The notes under the pieces were generated by a model. The model did no database searches. It saw only the letters and a list, made by a program, of their open reading frames with translations, and was not told the origin of the DNA. Source: JBEKHT01 sp049516595 (GTDB lineage Bacteria; Chloroflexota; Anaerolineae; Anaerolineales; RBG-16-64-43). Taken from it: DNA of 64,000 nt. Where the stretch lies: assembly GCA_049516595.1 (NCBI GenBank), contig JBEKSY010000002.1, positions 1-64,000 of the forward strand, read 5' to 3'. Position numbers and translations under genes: made by a program. Position 1 is the first letter of the stretch; each line of letters begins with the position of its first letter. This document shows, piece after piece, positions 44,562 to 53,415 of this stretch.

Positions 44562-45839
44562 ATGGGCCGTTCGCTGGCGGGGGAAATCCTAGAGGTGGTG
44601 ATTGAGGCGCTGGCCTACGGAGGCGATGCGATCGCGCGGGCTCCGGACGGCCGCAGAATCTTCGTGCCCTTTGCCTTCTTGGGCGAGAAGGTGAGGGTCA
44701 AGATCGTGGAGGAACATTCGGGTTTCCTACGCGGGCAGCTGCTGGCGGTCTTGGACCCTTCTTCCTTTCGGGTCGAACCGCGTTGTCAGCATTTTGGGGT
44801 CTGTGGGGGCTGCCATTATCAACATCTCTCCTACGGCGCTCAGATCGACGCCAAACGCTCGATCCTGATCGACCAGTTGAAGCACCTTGGGGGACTCCGG
44901 GATCCTCTCGTGAGGGAACCTCTCGCGTCCCTTGAGCCTTGGAACTATCGCAACTACGCCCAGTTTGCCCTCAACCCGGACGGCCGATTGGGCTACTTCG
45001 TGCGCGGGTCCAAGCAGGTTTTCCCGATTGAAGAGTGCCACTTGCCGATCCCGCCTGTGGACACTCTCTGGAGGAGTCTTGTCCTCGAGCCCCCCCTGCC
45101 GTTGAATCAAATCGGCCTGCGGGTCGGGTCGGAGGGCGATGTCCTGCTGATTCTGGAGAGCATAACCGGCGAGATTCCGGAACTGTTGGTCGAGGCTCCG
45201 CTTTCTATCTCGGCCCTCACTCCGGCAGGATCTCAGGCGCTGGTGGGAGAATCCGCAACCCGATTCGAGGTATTGGGCCGCCATTTCCGTGTTTCGCCCG
45301 CCAGCTTCTTTCAGGTCAACACGAAAATGATCCCGGCCTTGGTCCAGGAGGTGCGGAAGGCGGCCCGGCTTGAGCCGCAGCACGTAGCTCTGGATTTGTA
45401 TTGTGGGGTCGGGCTGTTCAGCGCCTTCCTGGCGAGTGGTTGCCGCCGGCTCATTGCGGTTGAGTCCAACCCGGAGGCAGTCTCCGACTTCCAAGTCAAT
45501 CTCGCGGACTTCGACAATGTCGAGCTGTACCAGGCGGAGGCCGGGGAGGTGCTTTCGGGCTTGGCCGTCCGTCCGGACTTCGTGATCGCGGACCCTCCCC
45601 GCGCTGGGCTGGATAGCGATGCCTTGCGGGGATTATTGCGGGTCAGGCCACCCCGTCTCGTCTATCTCTCCTGTGACCCGGCTACCCTAGCGAGAGATGC
45701 CCGCCTCTTGAGCGAAGGAGGCTACCGCTTGGAAAGCGTCCTGCCCATCGATCTCTTTCCGCAGACCTACCATATTGAGAGCTTGGCTCTCTGGCGGCTG
45801 GAGGGATCATCGGATCGGGTGGGCCTGGTTGTCGCCTGA
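44562..45839 (+). CDS. TrmA/RumA-type RNA (uracil-5-)-methyltransferase
   Basis: 425 residues. An N-terminal TRAM domain (about 1-65; VIEALAYGGDAIAR) is followed by an Fe-S cluster site with C-x5-CGGC and a distal Cys in EECHLP. A SAM-dependent Rossmann core (ALDLYCGVGLFSAFLA) comes next. Then come DPPRAGLD and the catalytic Cys in YLSCDPATLARD. By family it forms m5U in 23S rRNA or tRNA; which substrate is not certain. ATG 44562 preserves the TRAM start. Followed by the phosphatase gene after only 7 bases. Confidence 0.93.
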   Translation: MGRSLAGEILEVVIEALAYGGDAIARAPDGRRIFVPFAFLGEKVRVKIVEEHSGFLRGQLLAVLDPSSFRVEPRCQHFGVCGGCHYQHLSYGAQIDAKRSILIDQLKHLGGLRDPLVREPLASLEPWNYRNYAQFALNPDGRLGYFVRGSKQVFPIEECHLPIPPVDTLWRSLVLEPPLPLNQIGLRVGSEGDVLLILESITGEIPELLVEAPLSISALTPAGSQALVGESATRFEVLGRHFRVSPASFFQVNTKMIPALVQEVRKAARLEPQHVALDLYCGVGLFSAFLASGCRRLIAVESNPEAVSDFQVNLADFDNVELYQAEAGEVLSGLAVRPDFVIADPPRAGLDSDALRGLLRVRPPRLVYLSCDPATLARDARLLSEGGYRLESVLPIDLFPQTYHIESLALWRLEGSSDRVGLVVA

Positions 45840-45846
45840 GGAAGGA

Positions 45847-46638
45847 ATGAAGAAGAGCGAGGAACTCGAATTCGTCTGCCGCCTAGCTCAGCGCGCGGCC
45901 CGGATCCTCGGGGAGGGCTTCGGGACTCGGGTGCCCGTGGAGCACAAGGGTTTGATCGACCTGGTGACCGAATACGACCGCCGCTCCGAGGCGCTGATTC
46001 TCGGAGAAATCCAGAGGGCCTTTCCGCAGGATCGGATCTTGGCCGAGGAAAGCGGTGCCAACGGGGCCCCCGGCGAACGAACTTGGTACGTCGATCCTCT
46101 GGACGGAACGACTAACTATGCCCATGGCTTTCCAATCTTTGCGGTTTCCATTGGTCTTTCGGATCGAGAAGGCTTGCGGCTGGGAGTCGTCTATGACCCA
46201 ACGCGGTCAGAGTGTTTCTGGGGGGAGCGTGGGCGAGGGGCCTTCTTGAATGAGGACCGCCTCAGGGTGTCAGACGCTGCGGAGCTGAGGGAAAGCCTGC
46301 TCGTTACGGGCTTCCCCTATGATGCCTGGTCGAACCCGGACAACAATCTCGACAACTACGCGAAGTTCGCGGTCCGTAGCCTGGGAGTGCGGCGACTGGG
46401 ATCTGCCGCTCTGGACTTGGCCTACGTGGCGGCCGGTCGCCTGGATGGCTTTTGGGAGCTCCGCCTGAGCCCATGGGATGTTGCCGCCGGATCGCTTCTG
46501 GTTCAGGAGGCAGGGGGCGAGGTCACCGATATCGATGGAGGACCCGAGTTCCTCACGGACTTACCTTCGATCCTGGCCGCTAACCGCCAGTTGCATTCCC
46601 GAATGATGGAGGTTCTCCGTCTCAAGCCGGGACCGTAA
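45847..46638 (+). CDS. Inositol monophosphatase family protein
   Basis: 263 residues of the Mg2+/Li+-sensitive phosphatase family. Metal-binding motifs are complete: ILAEESG, WYVDPLDGTTNYAHGFP and LSPWDVAAGSLLVQEAGG. Bacterial members (SuhB-like) dephosphorylate inositol-1-phosphate and related sugar phosphates; the specific substrate cannot be told. ATG has GAGGAAGG directly upstream and follows rumA by 7 bases, so the two are likely cotranscribed. Converges with surE. Confidence 0.93.
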   Translation: MKKSEELEFVCRLAQRAARILGEGFGTRVPVEHKGLIDLVTEYDRRSEALILGEIQRAFPQDRILAEESGANGAPGERTWYVDPLDGTTNYAHGFPIFAVSIGLSDREGLRLGVVYDPTRSECFWGERGRGAFLNEDRLRVSDAAELRESLLVTGFPYDAWSNPDNNLDNYAKFAVRSLGVRRLGSAALDLAYVAAGRLDGFWELRLSPWDVAAGSLLVQEAGGEVTDIDGGPEFLTDLPSILAANRQLHSRMMEVLRLKPGP

Positions 46639-46678
46639 GCGGAGGGCCGACCGGTCTCTTTGCCATGGGAAAAGGGTC

Positions 46679-47494
46679 TCAGCCTTGGGACCCGTCCCTC
46701 ATCACCTGCTCCAAACGCTGCAGATCGGTGCGAGACGTGAGGTCCAGGCTGAGGGGGGTGACCGCTACCTGGTGCTCGACGCGCAAGACGTACACATCGG
46801 AATCCTTCTCAATGTTCGGGTCCAGCACCGTGGAGTATCCTAGTTGGGTCGGCAGATCCCGCCTCTGGCGTTCGGGACGCTGAGGGACATAGTAGCGGGT
46901 GCGCGAGAGCCTGGCGAGTTTCCAAGGCGTTTGCCGAGTGGCCTCCGTGGGCACCTCGACCTTGAGCACATCCAGGTCCTGCCAACTCAATCCGGCCAGC
47001 ATCTTATCCGCGAAGTAGGCGGCAAAGTAGGCGGCGCAGGTGAAATCGACCTCCTCGGAGTAAGTGAGATGGTAGCGGCTTTCGGTCTCGAGCGAGACGG
47101 CCAGGGCGGGAATCCCGTGAGCCGCGCCCTCGAGCGCTGCGCCGACGGTCCCGGAGACCGTTACGCCCGAGCCCACGTTCTCCCCGTAGTTGATGCCGGC
47201 CACAACTAAATCGGGCGGGGCTTCCAGAAGCTCGAGCAGAGCGAGGTCGACGGCCTGAGCCGGGCTGCCCGCGATGGCGTAGACTTTCCATCGTTTCTCG
47301 CCGACCTCAACCCATTCCTCCCGGATGACCCCCGGGGACCGAGCCGGCATGCTGCGGCCAGCACCGGACGATTGAGCCTCCGGCGCCGCGACCGTCACGA
47401 ACCCCAGCTCAGATAACGCGCGGGCCGCAGACCAAAGACCGGGCGAGCGGATGCCATCGTCATTCGTCAGGAGGATTTGTTTCTTTTCCGGCAT
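46679..47494 (-). CDS. surE: 5'/3'-nucleotidase SurE
   Basis: Survival protein E, a divalent-metal nucleoside monophosphatase with some exopolyphosphatase activity. 271 residues: ILLTNDDGIRSPGLWS (metal ligands Asp-Asp), PEAQSSGAGRSM, VVAGINYGENVGSGVTVSGTVGAA (in two blocks) and AVSLE. Length is normal. It overlaps the upstream nfeD gene by 35 bases in another frame, so translation is probably coupled. Confidence 0.95.
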   Translation of the reverse strand: MPEKKQILLTNDDGIRSPGLWSAARALSELGFVTVAAPEAQSSGAGRSMPARSPGVIREEWVEVGEKRWKVYAIAGSPAQAVDLALLELLEAPPDLVVAGINYGENVGSGVTVSGTVGAALEGAAHGIPALAVSLETESRYHLTYSEEVDFTCAAYFAAYFADKMLAGLSWQDLDVLKVEVPTEATRQTPWKLARLSRTRYYVPQRPERQRRDLPTQLGYSTVLDPNIEKDSDVYVLRVEHQVAVTPLSLDLTSRTDLQRLEQVMRDGSQG

Positions 47495-48797
47495 CGGGAA
47501 GCTTCCGAACGGTGAGTTTCAATCCCTTGACCCCGAGAATCTCGACCTTTTCCCCGACCGCAATGTGCTCGGGGGGAGTGGCTGCCATCGCCGACCAGAG
47601 CTCTCCACCCGCCTGAACCATGCCCTGGGGCGCAAGTTCCACCATGACCCGCCCCACCCGCCCCACCAGCGTCTCCTTTCCCATGGTCGTTGGACGGCGG
47701 TGCGCCCGCACAACCAGGGTGACAATCCCAACGAAGGTCGCGGCGATGGCCACCCCGGTAACCACCACCAGGGGCACGGACACCCTCTGGAAAGGCGGTG
47801 TGCCTGGCGAGTTGAACAGGATAAGTGAGCCTGCGATGAAAGAAGCCAGCCCAGCCGCGGTGAGCGCGCCATGGGTGGCGGCTTTGATGTCGACAATGAA
47901 GAGCACAAAGGCCAAGAGGACGAAAATCAAACCGAACCAGTTGACTGAAAGCACCCCAAGGCCATAAAAGGCCAAGGCCAGGAAGACCACACCGGCAAAC
48001 CCAGCTACCCACCCGGCCGGGTGAGAGATCTCAATGAGTAAGGCTCCCGCCCCAACGGCCAGAAGGATGAAGACGATGTTGGGGTCGGTCAGAACCTGGA
48101 GCATCTCCTCGAGCAAATTGGCCGGGACCTCCTCCACCTGGGCGCTGGAGGTTTGCAAGATCACGGACTTCGTCGCGCTGTGGATCGTGCGCCCATTGAG
48201 CTGATCAAGCAGGTCTTGTCGACTGCTGGCGACGATGTCAATCATGCCGGCCTGAAGGGCTTCGCTCGCCGAGGCGGCCTTGGCTTCATCGATCGTGCTA
48301 TCGATGAGGTTCAGGGCGGTTGGGGAGCGCCCTGCCGCCAGTGAGCGGGCCAGGGCCTTGAGGATGCTCTTGGTCTTGGCCTCCTCCGTCGTCCCCAGAT
48401 CCTGTCCTTGGGGACCGACCGGGCTGGCCGCACCTATGGCCGTGTCCGGCGCCATCGCCGCTAGGTCGCCCGCCAAGGTGATCACCGTGCCCGCGCTGCC
48501 TGCCATGGCTCCCTGGGGAGCCACATAGACCACGATGGGGACAGTACTGGCTCGCATGGCCTCGACGATATCTTGCATGGTGCCGATGTCCCCCCCGGGG
48601 GTATTCAGTTGTAGGACGAGCAGCATCGCGTCCTGGCCTTCGGCCAGGCGGATCCCGCGCTGGATATAGGTTGACATGGCTGGCGTGACCGCGCCCTCGG
48701 CATCCAGCCAAAGGATCTTCTGAGTTGGGGTTTCCCGGGGGCTGGCGGCAACCAGCAACAGGCCCAGGCCTAAGATGGCTATTCGAATGCCGCGCAT
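47460..48797 (-). CDS. NfeD family protein with ClpP-like serine protease domain
   Basis: 445 residues. A signal-like N-terminus (IAILGLGLLLVAAS) is followed by a ClpP-class periplasmic protease domain (about 25-225). The candidate Ser is in AMAGSAGTVITLAG and Lys lies in the EALQAGMIDI region, the latter inferred. Then four or five membrane helices (about 240-365) and a C-terminal OB-fold NfeDC domain (about 375-435, EKVEILGVKGLKLTV). The family acts in membrane protein quality control, often beside stomatin, which is absent here. ATG 48797 is chosen for GGAGGTGCGACCG upstream; the frame runs on to 49229 across lpd. Confidence 0.92.
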   Translation of the reverse strand: MRGIRIAILGLGLLLVAASPRETPTQKILWLDAEGAVTPAMSTYIQRGIRLAEGQDAMLLVLQLNTPGGDIGTMQDIVEAMRASTVPIVVYVAPQGAMAGSAGTVITLAGDLAAMAPDTAIGAASPVGPQGQDLGTTEEAKTKSILKALARSLAAGRSPTALNLIDSTIDEAKAASASEALQAGMIDIVASSRQDLLDQLNGRTIHSATKSVILQTSSAQVEEVPANLLEEMLQVLTDPNIVFILLAVGAGALLIEISHPAGWVAGFAGVVFLALAFYGLGVLSVNWFGLIFVLLAFVLFIVDIKAATHGALTAAGLASFIAGSLILFNSPGTPPFQRVSVPLVVVTGVAIAATFVGIVTLVVRAHRRPTTMGKETLVGRVGRVMVELAPQGMVQAGGELWSAMAATPPEHIAVGEKVEILGVKGLKLTVRKLPDAGKETNPPDE

Positions 48798-48815
48798 CGG
48801 TCGCACCTCCAGGGC

Positions 48816-48851
48816 ATTATAACCCGGGCCTTTCGGCCCTTTCGGTATAAT
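48816..48851. promoter_or_regulatory. Divergent -10 elements between nfeD and lpd
   Basis: A TATAAT on the minus strand (48816-48821) faces nfeD, and a TATAAT on the plus strand (48846-48851) faces lpd. The 24 bases between contain two copies of CCTTTCGG. No good -35 exists for either, so activator or extended -10 recognition is likely. Confidence 0.5.
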
Positions 48852-48884
48852 GAGTCGATCGACCGCCACAGAAAGGGGATCCAT

Positions 48885-50294
48885 GTGAGCGACTCCACTT
48901 CCTCCGATTACGACGTGATCGTCCTTGGGGCCGGGCCGGCGGGATACGTCTGCGCCATTCGGACCTCCCAGTTGGGACTGAAGACAGCCATCGTCGACCG
49001 AGAATGGCTCGGGGGAGTATGCCTGAACATTGGATGCATCCCCTCGAAGGCGTTGCTGAGAAATGCCGAGGTGATTCAAACCCTGCTTCATCGCGGTCCG
49101 GAGTTTGGCTTTGAGATCGGGAAACCCAAGGTGGACTATGCGGCCGCGGTCAAGCGCTCCCGACAAGTTTCCGCCAGGCTGGTCAAGGGGGTCGAATTCC
49201 TCTTGCGCAAAAACAAGATCGATGTGCACCTGGGGGCAGGCCGTTTGGGCGCCCAGGATACGCTCGAACTGAAGGGGGCCGGCGGCAAGGTGACCCGCCT
49301 CAAGGCTCGCAACATCGTCCTCGCGACCGGCGCCCGGGCTTCCCTCCTGCCCGGGATGGAGGTGGATGGGAAGAAAATCCTCACCTATCGAGAGGCGATC
49401 CTGCAGGAGAAGCTACCCTCCTCAGTGGCGATCGTGGGGGCCGGTCCCATCGGATTGGAGTTCGCGACCCTTTGGAATTCGTACGGGAGCAAGGTCACTC
49501 TACTTGAGATGCTGCCGCGCATCGCCCCATTGGAAGACGAGGAGATCAGCGCGGAACTTGCCAAGGCTTTCAAGCGCTCCGGAATCGAGGTGCGGACGAG
49601 TACCCGCGTGGAGGGCGTCGAAACCGGAGGGGAGAAGGTCCGCCTGCGGGTGAGCGCGGAGGGGAAAGCCGAGGAACTAGAGGCGGAGCAGGTCCTCGTG
49701 GCCACGGGGTTCCGGCCCAACAGCGAGGATCTCGGTCTGGAGGCGCTGGGGGTGAAGGTCGAAAAGGGCCGGGTCGAGGTTGACGAACGCATGTCGACAA
49801 ACGTGCCGGGCATTTGGGCCATCGGGGATCTGACCGGCCGCCTGATGCTGGCCCATGTCGGCTCGGCCATGGGGATCGTCTGCGCGGAAAATATGGCCGG
49901 GGCCGCCTCCATTACCCTCAACTATGAAATGATGCCCCGCGGCATCTTCTCCCAGCCCCAGGTTGCCTCCTTTGGTTTGACCGAAGCCCAGGCTCGCGAA
50001 CGGGGTTATGAGATCAAGATCGGCCGCTTCCCCTTCCAGGCCAATGGCAAGGCCTTGGGCCTGGGGGATCCGACCGGATTCGTCAAGATCGTTTCCGAGG
50101 CGCGTTACGGGGAGATCCTTGGGGCGCATCTGGTCGGAGCGGAGGTGACCGAGCTCTTGCCAGAGTTGACGCTCGCCCAGGAGATGGAGCTGACTGCGGA
50201 GCAGATCGCCCGCAACGTGCATCTTCACCCCACCCTGAGCGAGGCCCTCATGGAGGCCGCGCATGGCCTGGCGGGAGGATATCTCAACCTTTGA
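48885..50294 (+). CDS. lpd: Dihydrolipoyl dehydrogenase
   Basis: E3 flavoprotein of 2-oxoacid dehydrogenase and glycine cleavage complexes. 469 residues: FAD site VIVLGAGPAGYVCAI, redox disulphide GGVCLNIGCIPSK, NAD site VAIVGAGPIGLEF, second FAD motif WAIGDLTG, and the catalytic His-Glu dyad in HLHPTLSEALMEA. The start is GTG 48885; the ATG two bases before it reads straight into a stop. Overlaps lipB by 4 bases. Confidence 0.96.
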   Translation: MSDSTSSDYDVIVLGAGPAGYVCAIRTSQLGLKTAIVDREWLGGVCLNIGCIPSKALLRNAEVIQTLLHRGPEFGFEIGKPKVDYAAAVKRSRQVSARLVKGVEFLLRKNKIDVHLGAGRLGAQDTLELKGAGGKVTRLKARNIVLATGARASLLPGMEVDGKKILTYREAILQEKLPSSVAIVGAGPIGLEFATLWNSYGSKVTLLEMLPRIAPLEDEEISAELAKAFKRSGIEVRTSTRVEGVETGGEKVRLRVSAEGKAEELEAEQVLVATGFRPNSEDLGLEALGVKVEKGRVEVDERMSTNVPGIWAIGDLTGRLMLAHVGSAMGIVCAENMAGAASITLNYEMMPRGIFSQPQVASFGLTEAQARERGYEIKIGRFPFQANGKALGLGDPTGFVKIVSEARYGEILGAHLVGAEVTELLPELTLAQEMELTAEQIARNVHLHPTLSEALMEAAHGLAGGYLNL

Positions 50295-51163
50295 GACCGA
50301 TTGGGAACCCGGTTTCCTCGGCCAGGCTGGGATCCGTGCCCGTGTCGCAGTGTGATGTCTTTTGGCTGGGCACGGTTCCCTATAAGACGGCATGGGATCT
50401 CCAGCTGGAGGTCGCTCGCCGGGTAGCCCAGGGAGAGATCCCGGACACGCTGCTGGTCCTCGAGCACCCGCATGTCTACACCTTGGGCCGTTCGGGCCAC
50501 CTCGAGAACCTCCTGATCTCTGAGGAGGAATGCGCGCGAGAAGGGATCCAAGTAGAGTGGGTGGATCGGGGCGGCGACATCACCTATCATGGCCCCGGAC
50601 AGCTGGTCGGCTACCCAATCCTGGCTCTGGGGACCCCCGATCACGCGAGCGGTCGGTTGCCCCAGGCCGATTATGTGGGCTACTTGCGGCGCCTGGAGCG
50701 CGTGATCATTGCGGCCGTTTCCCGTTTCGGCTTGGTCGCGGGACAGTTGCCGGGCAAAACGGGGGTATGGGTGCAAGCGGACATGGCCTCGCGCTGCCCC
50801 TCCTGTCCGCCGGAGAAGCGCAAGACTCCGAGCAAGATTGCCTCCCTGGGCGTCAAGGTGAACGCCTCGGGAGTCAGCCTGCATGGTTTTGCCTTGAATG
50901 TTCGTCCCACCATGGAGTACTGGAAGGGGATCGTGGCCTGCGGACTGCAGGGCTATCCAGCCATCTCCATGGCTGAGATGCTCGGGGAAGAAGCCCCTGA
51001 AGTGAAGACGGTGGCGGAGACCGTGGTGGAAAGCTTTGGTCAGGTGTTCAGGTATCAGATGATCTGGAGGGCCGCCGAAGCCCTGGGGGCCTCGGCACCG
51101 GTTCCCGTCGATCCAAGGAAACTCAGCAAGCCTCCCCAACCCTTGTCCAGGAGTCTCAGATGA
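50291..51163 (+). CDS. lipB: Octanoyl-[acyl-carrier protein]:protein transferase LipB
   Basis: Transfers octanoyl from ACP to lipoyl domains, the first step of lipoate synthesis. 290 residues with LVLEHPHVYTLGRSG, RGGDITYHGPGQLVGYPIL, the catalytic Lys in KIASLGVKV and the Cys in IVACGLQGYP. A roughly 25-residue insert with Cys pairs (RCPSCPPEKRKTPSK) before the Lys motif is unusual. TTG 50291 overlaps the lpd stop; GTG 50336 (MPVSQCDVFWL) is a good alternative. Placed next to E3, suggesting a lipoylation-dedicated operon. Confidence 0.93.
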   Translation: MRPIGNPVSSARLGSVPVSQCDVFWLGTVPYKTAWDLQLEVARRVAQGEIPDTLLVLEHPHVYTLGRSGHLENLLISEEECAREGIQVEWVDRGGDITYHGPGQLVGYPILALGTPDHASGRLPQADYVGYLRRLERVIIAAVSRFGLVAGQLPGKTGVWVQADMASRCPSCPPEKRKTPSKIASLGVKVNASGVSLHGFALNVRPTMEYWKGIVACGLQGYPAISMAEMLGEEAPEVKTVAETVVESFGQVFRYQMIWRAAEALGASAPVPVDPRKLSKPPQPLSRSLR

Positions 51164-52287
51164 TCACCGTTGAGAAAATCGATACCCGATCTCGAGCCCA
51201 GGTGCGGCGCTTCATCCGCTTCCCATTCTGGATGTATGCGAAGCATCCGCAGTGGGTTCCCCCTCTCCTGATGGACGCGGAGATGCAGCTCAACCGGCAA
51301 AAGCATCCCTTCTTCGAACACTCGGAGGGCGATTTTTTCATCGCGGTCCGCGATGGCCAGGATGTAGGGCGCATTGCCGCAATGGAAAACCGCCCCTACA
51401 ACCGATATCACAATACGCGCCAAGCCCAGTTCTATTTCTTCGATTCTCTGGACGACCTGGAGGTGGCCAGCGCTCTGTTTAACCGGGTATTTGAGTGGGC
51501 TCACGAGCGAGGCCTCAATGAGGTGGTAGGCCCCAAAGGCTTGAGTCCCTTTGATGGCTACGGGATCCAGGTGGAGGGTACCGAGCACCGCCAGATGATG
51601 ACCATGATGAACTACAACTACCCGTACTATTCCCGCCTGGTCGAAAGCCTGGGATTTAGCAAGGTCGTGGATTTCGTTTCGTGTTATCTGAACCCAGAAA
51701 CCTTTCATCTTCCGGAACGAATTCACCGCATCGCGGAGCGGGTCGAAAAGCGCGGGACCCTGAGGGTGGAGCGCTTCCGGAACAAGCGCCATCTGGTCGC
51801 GTGGGCTGGCAGAATCGGGGAGGCCTACAACAAGACCTTCGTCCAGAACTGGGAGTACTATCCCCTCTCGGAACGCGAGGTCAAGTTCGTGGTCGACAAC
51901 CTGTTGATCATTGCCGACTATCGCCTGATCAAGGTCATCACTCACCAGGACGAGCTGGTCGGATTCCTGTTTGGCTTTCCGGATGTGTCGGCCGCCTTGC
52001 AGAGAGCGCACGGTCACCTGCTGCCCTTCGGCCTGCCGGACCTGCTCTTGGACATGCGTCGGACCAAGTGGGTCTCTCTGAACGGGGTCGGGATCCTGCC
52101 CGAGTTCCAAGGGATGGGCGGCAATGCGCTCATGTACAATGAGATTGAGAAAACCGTTCACGATTTCCATTTCCGCGAGGCCGAGCTCACCCAGGTCGCT
52201 GAATCGGCCAGGCAGATGCGTCACGACCTGGAAAACGTTGGCTCAAAGCCATACAAGAACCATCGGGTGTACGGGAGAAAGATCTAG
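51160..52287 (+). CDS. GNAT-fold protein, substrate unknown
   Basis: 375 residues. The C-terminal part has an acetyltransferase motif A-like run (VSLNGVGILPEFQGMGGNAL), giving the acetyl-CoA loop pattern V-x-x-x-Q-G-x-G. The N-terminal half (RRFIRFPFWMYAKHPQWVPPL, GPKGLSPFDGYG) matches a conserved uncharacterised group I recognise from environmental bacteria but cannot name. Starts on ATGA overlap with lipB, so it is cotranscribed with lpd and lipB; a link to lipoate or acyl metabolism is only inferred. Confidence 0.7.
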   Translation: MITVEKIDTRSRAQVRRFIRFPFWMYAKHPQWVPPLLMDAEMQLNRQKHPFFEHSEGDFFIAVRDGQDVGRIAAMENRPYNRYHNTRQAQFYFFDSLDDLEVASALFNRVFEWAHERGLNEVVGPKGLSPFDGYGIQVEGTEHRQMMTMMNYNYPYYSRLVESLGFSKVVDFVSCYLNPETFHLPERIHRIAERVEKRGTLRVERFRNKRHLVAWAGRIGEAYNKTFVQNWEYYPLSEREVKFVVDNLLIIADYRLIKVITHQDELVGFLFGFPDVSAALQRAHGHLLPFGLPDLLLDMRRTKWVSLNGVGILPEFQGMGGNALMYNEIEKTVHDFHFREAELTQVAESARQMRHDLENVGSKPYKNHRVYGRKI

Positions 52288-52389
52288 CCAGTGAGGTTGG
52301 GCGCTTCCCTGCCCGGGGTCCCCTGGGCGCACCCAGTGGGCGGTGAGAAGCGGCCCGGAGGGGAATCGCGCGGGAGGGGAAGTAGCGGC

Positions 52390-52417
52390 TTGCAAATGTC
52401 GGCCATTTGTGTATACT
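52390..52417 (+). promoter_or_regulatory. Promoter of the metallophosphoesterase transcript
   Basis: TTGCAA (52390-52395) and TATACT (52412-52417), 16-base spacer. The predicted start falls at about 52424, at the first base of the large hairpin. Confidence 0.6.
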
Positions 52418-52422
52418 AGACC

Positions 52423-52572
52423 GCAGACAGGTCTTTGGGTGCCCCCCTCACCCGAAGACCTGTCTGCTTGTCGGCGGCGGGCCTGCCCGGGGCGTGTCTT
52501 CCCCGGGAGGGAAACCTCCGGCCCGGGTGCCCTGATTGCCCAAGTCTGGAAGCAGGTGTAGCATTGGAACCA
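52423..52572 (+). promoter_or_regulatory. Structured mRNA leader with 19-bp 5' hairpin
   Basis: The leader opens with a long stem: 13 perfect pairs (GCAGACAGGTCTT/AAGACCTGTCTGC), one T-G wobble and 5 more pairs (GGGTG/CACCC) around a 7-base loop, at 52423-52467. A second stem, CCCGGGG/CCCCGGG (7 bp), follows at about 52485-52510, then a GC-rich tail that could pair with the segment between the hairpins. No T-tract follows the first hairpin. It is a candidate cis-regulatory RNA of unknown type. Confidence 0.55.
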
Positions 52573-53301
52573 ATGCGGATTCTTGTCATCTCGGACATTC
52601 ACGGCAACTTGCCGGCCTTGGAATCCGTTTTGGCTGAGGCGGGCCAAGTCGATCAAGTGTGGTGTCTGGGGGACCTGATCGGCTACGGCCCCTACCCGAA
52701 CGAGGTGGTGGATCGAATTCGTCTCCTGCCGGGCCTGTTGTGTCTGGTCGGGAATCACGACAAGGCCGGGCTGGGCCAAATCGATCTGGAGGCCTTCAAC
52801 CACGAAGCGCGTGAGGCGCTGGAGTGGACGCAGGAGTCCCTCAGCGATTCCTCGCGGGCCTTCCTCGGCTCCCTTCCTGAAAAGCTCACGCACGGACAAT
52901 TCACCCTGGCCCATGGCAGTCCTCGACGTCCGGTGTGGGAGTACCTGCTCGACACCGAGCGGGCCCGCGCCTCTTTTGGCTTTTTCGGAACGCCCTACTG
53001 TCTGGTCGGGCATAGTCACGTCGCACTCGCCTTCCGGCTTTCCGCCGAAGGGCATTGCGTCCTGCACCTGCCTCCGCAAGGGACATCCTTGGTCCTGGGC
53101 GAAGAGCGCATGATCCTCAATCCTGGTGCGGTAGGCCAACCCAGAGATCAGGATCCCCGGGCCTCCTATGCTCTCCTGGACACGGACAAGAAACTTTGGG
53201 AATGGCGGCGAGTGGGCTATGACGTGAAGAAAGTCCAGGATCAGATGCGATCCTATGGGCTGCCCGCTCGCCTGGCCCTGCGGCTGACCGAGGGCTGGTA
53301 G
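52573..53301 (+). CDS. Metallophosphoesterase, YfcE/MJ0936-like
   Basis: 242 residues of the calcineurin-like superfamily. Metal motifs in order: DIHGN (D-x-H), GDLIGYGP (GD), GNHDKA (GNHD), and the distal HGSP and GHSH. This is the compact prokaryotic phosphodiesterase form. Its natural substrate is unknown; relatives hydrolyse cyclic nucleotides or bis-pNPP in vitro. ATG 52573 starts just at the fold; TTG 52564 (MEPMRIL) with AGGTG upstream is possible. Transcribed from its own promoter through a structured leader. Confidence 0.9.
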   Translation: MRILVISDIHGNLPALESVLAEAGQVDQVWCLGDLIGYGPYPNEVVDRIRLLPGLLCLVGNHDKAGLGQIDLEAFNHEAREALEWTQESLSDSSRAFLGSLPEKLTHGQFTLAHGSPRRPVWEYLLDTERARASFGFFGTPYCLVGHSHVALAFRLSAEGHCVLHLPPQGTSLVLGEERMILNPGAVGQPRDQDPRASYALLDTDKKLWEWRRVGYDVKKVQDQMRSYGLPARLALRLTEGW

Positions 53302-53415
53302 TCCCCCCGCAGGCCGACCCCAGGCTTTTTCGCTTGCCTCGGGCACGGAACCCCCAGACCGTTTCCATCGTCTACCTCATGGCGGCCTAACCGGCCCCCT
53401 GACGAAGGAGGAGAA

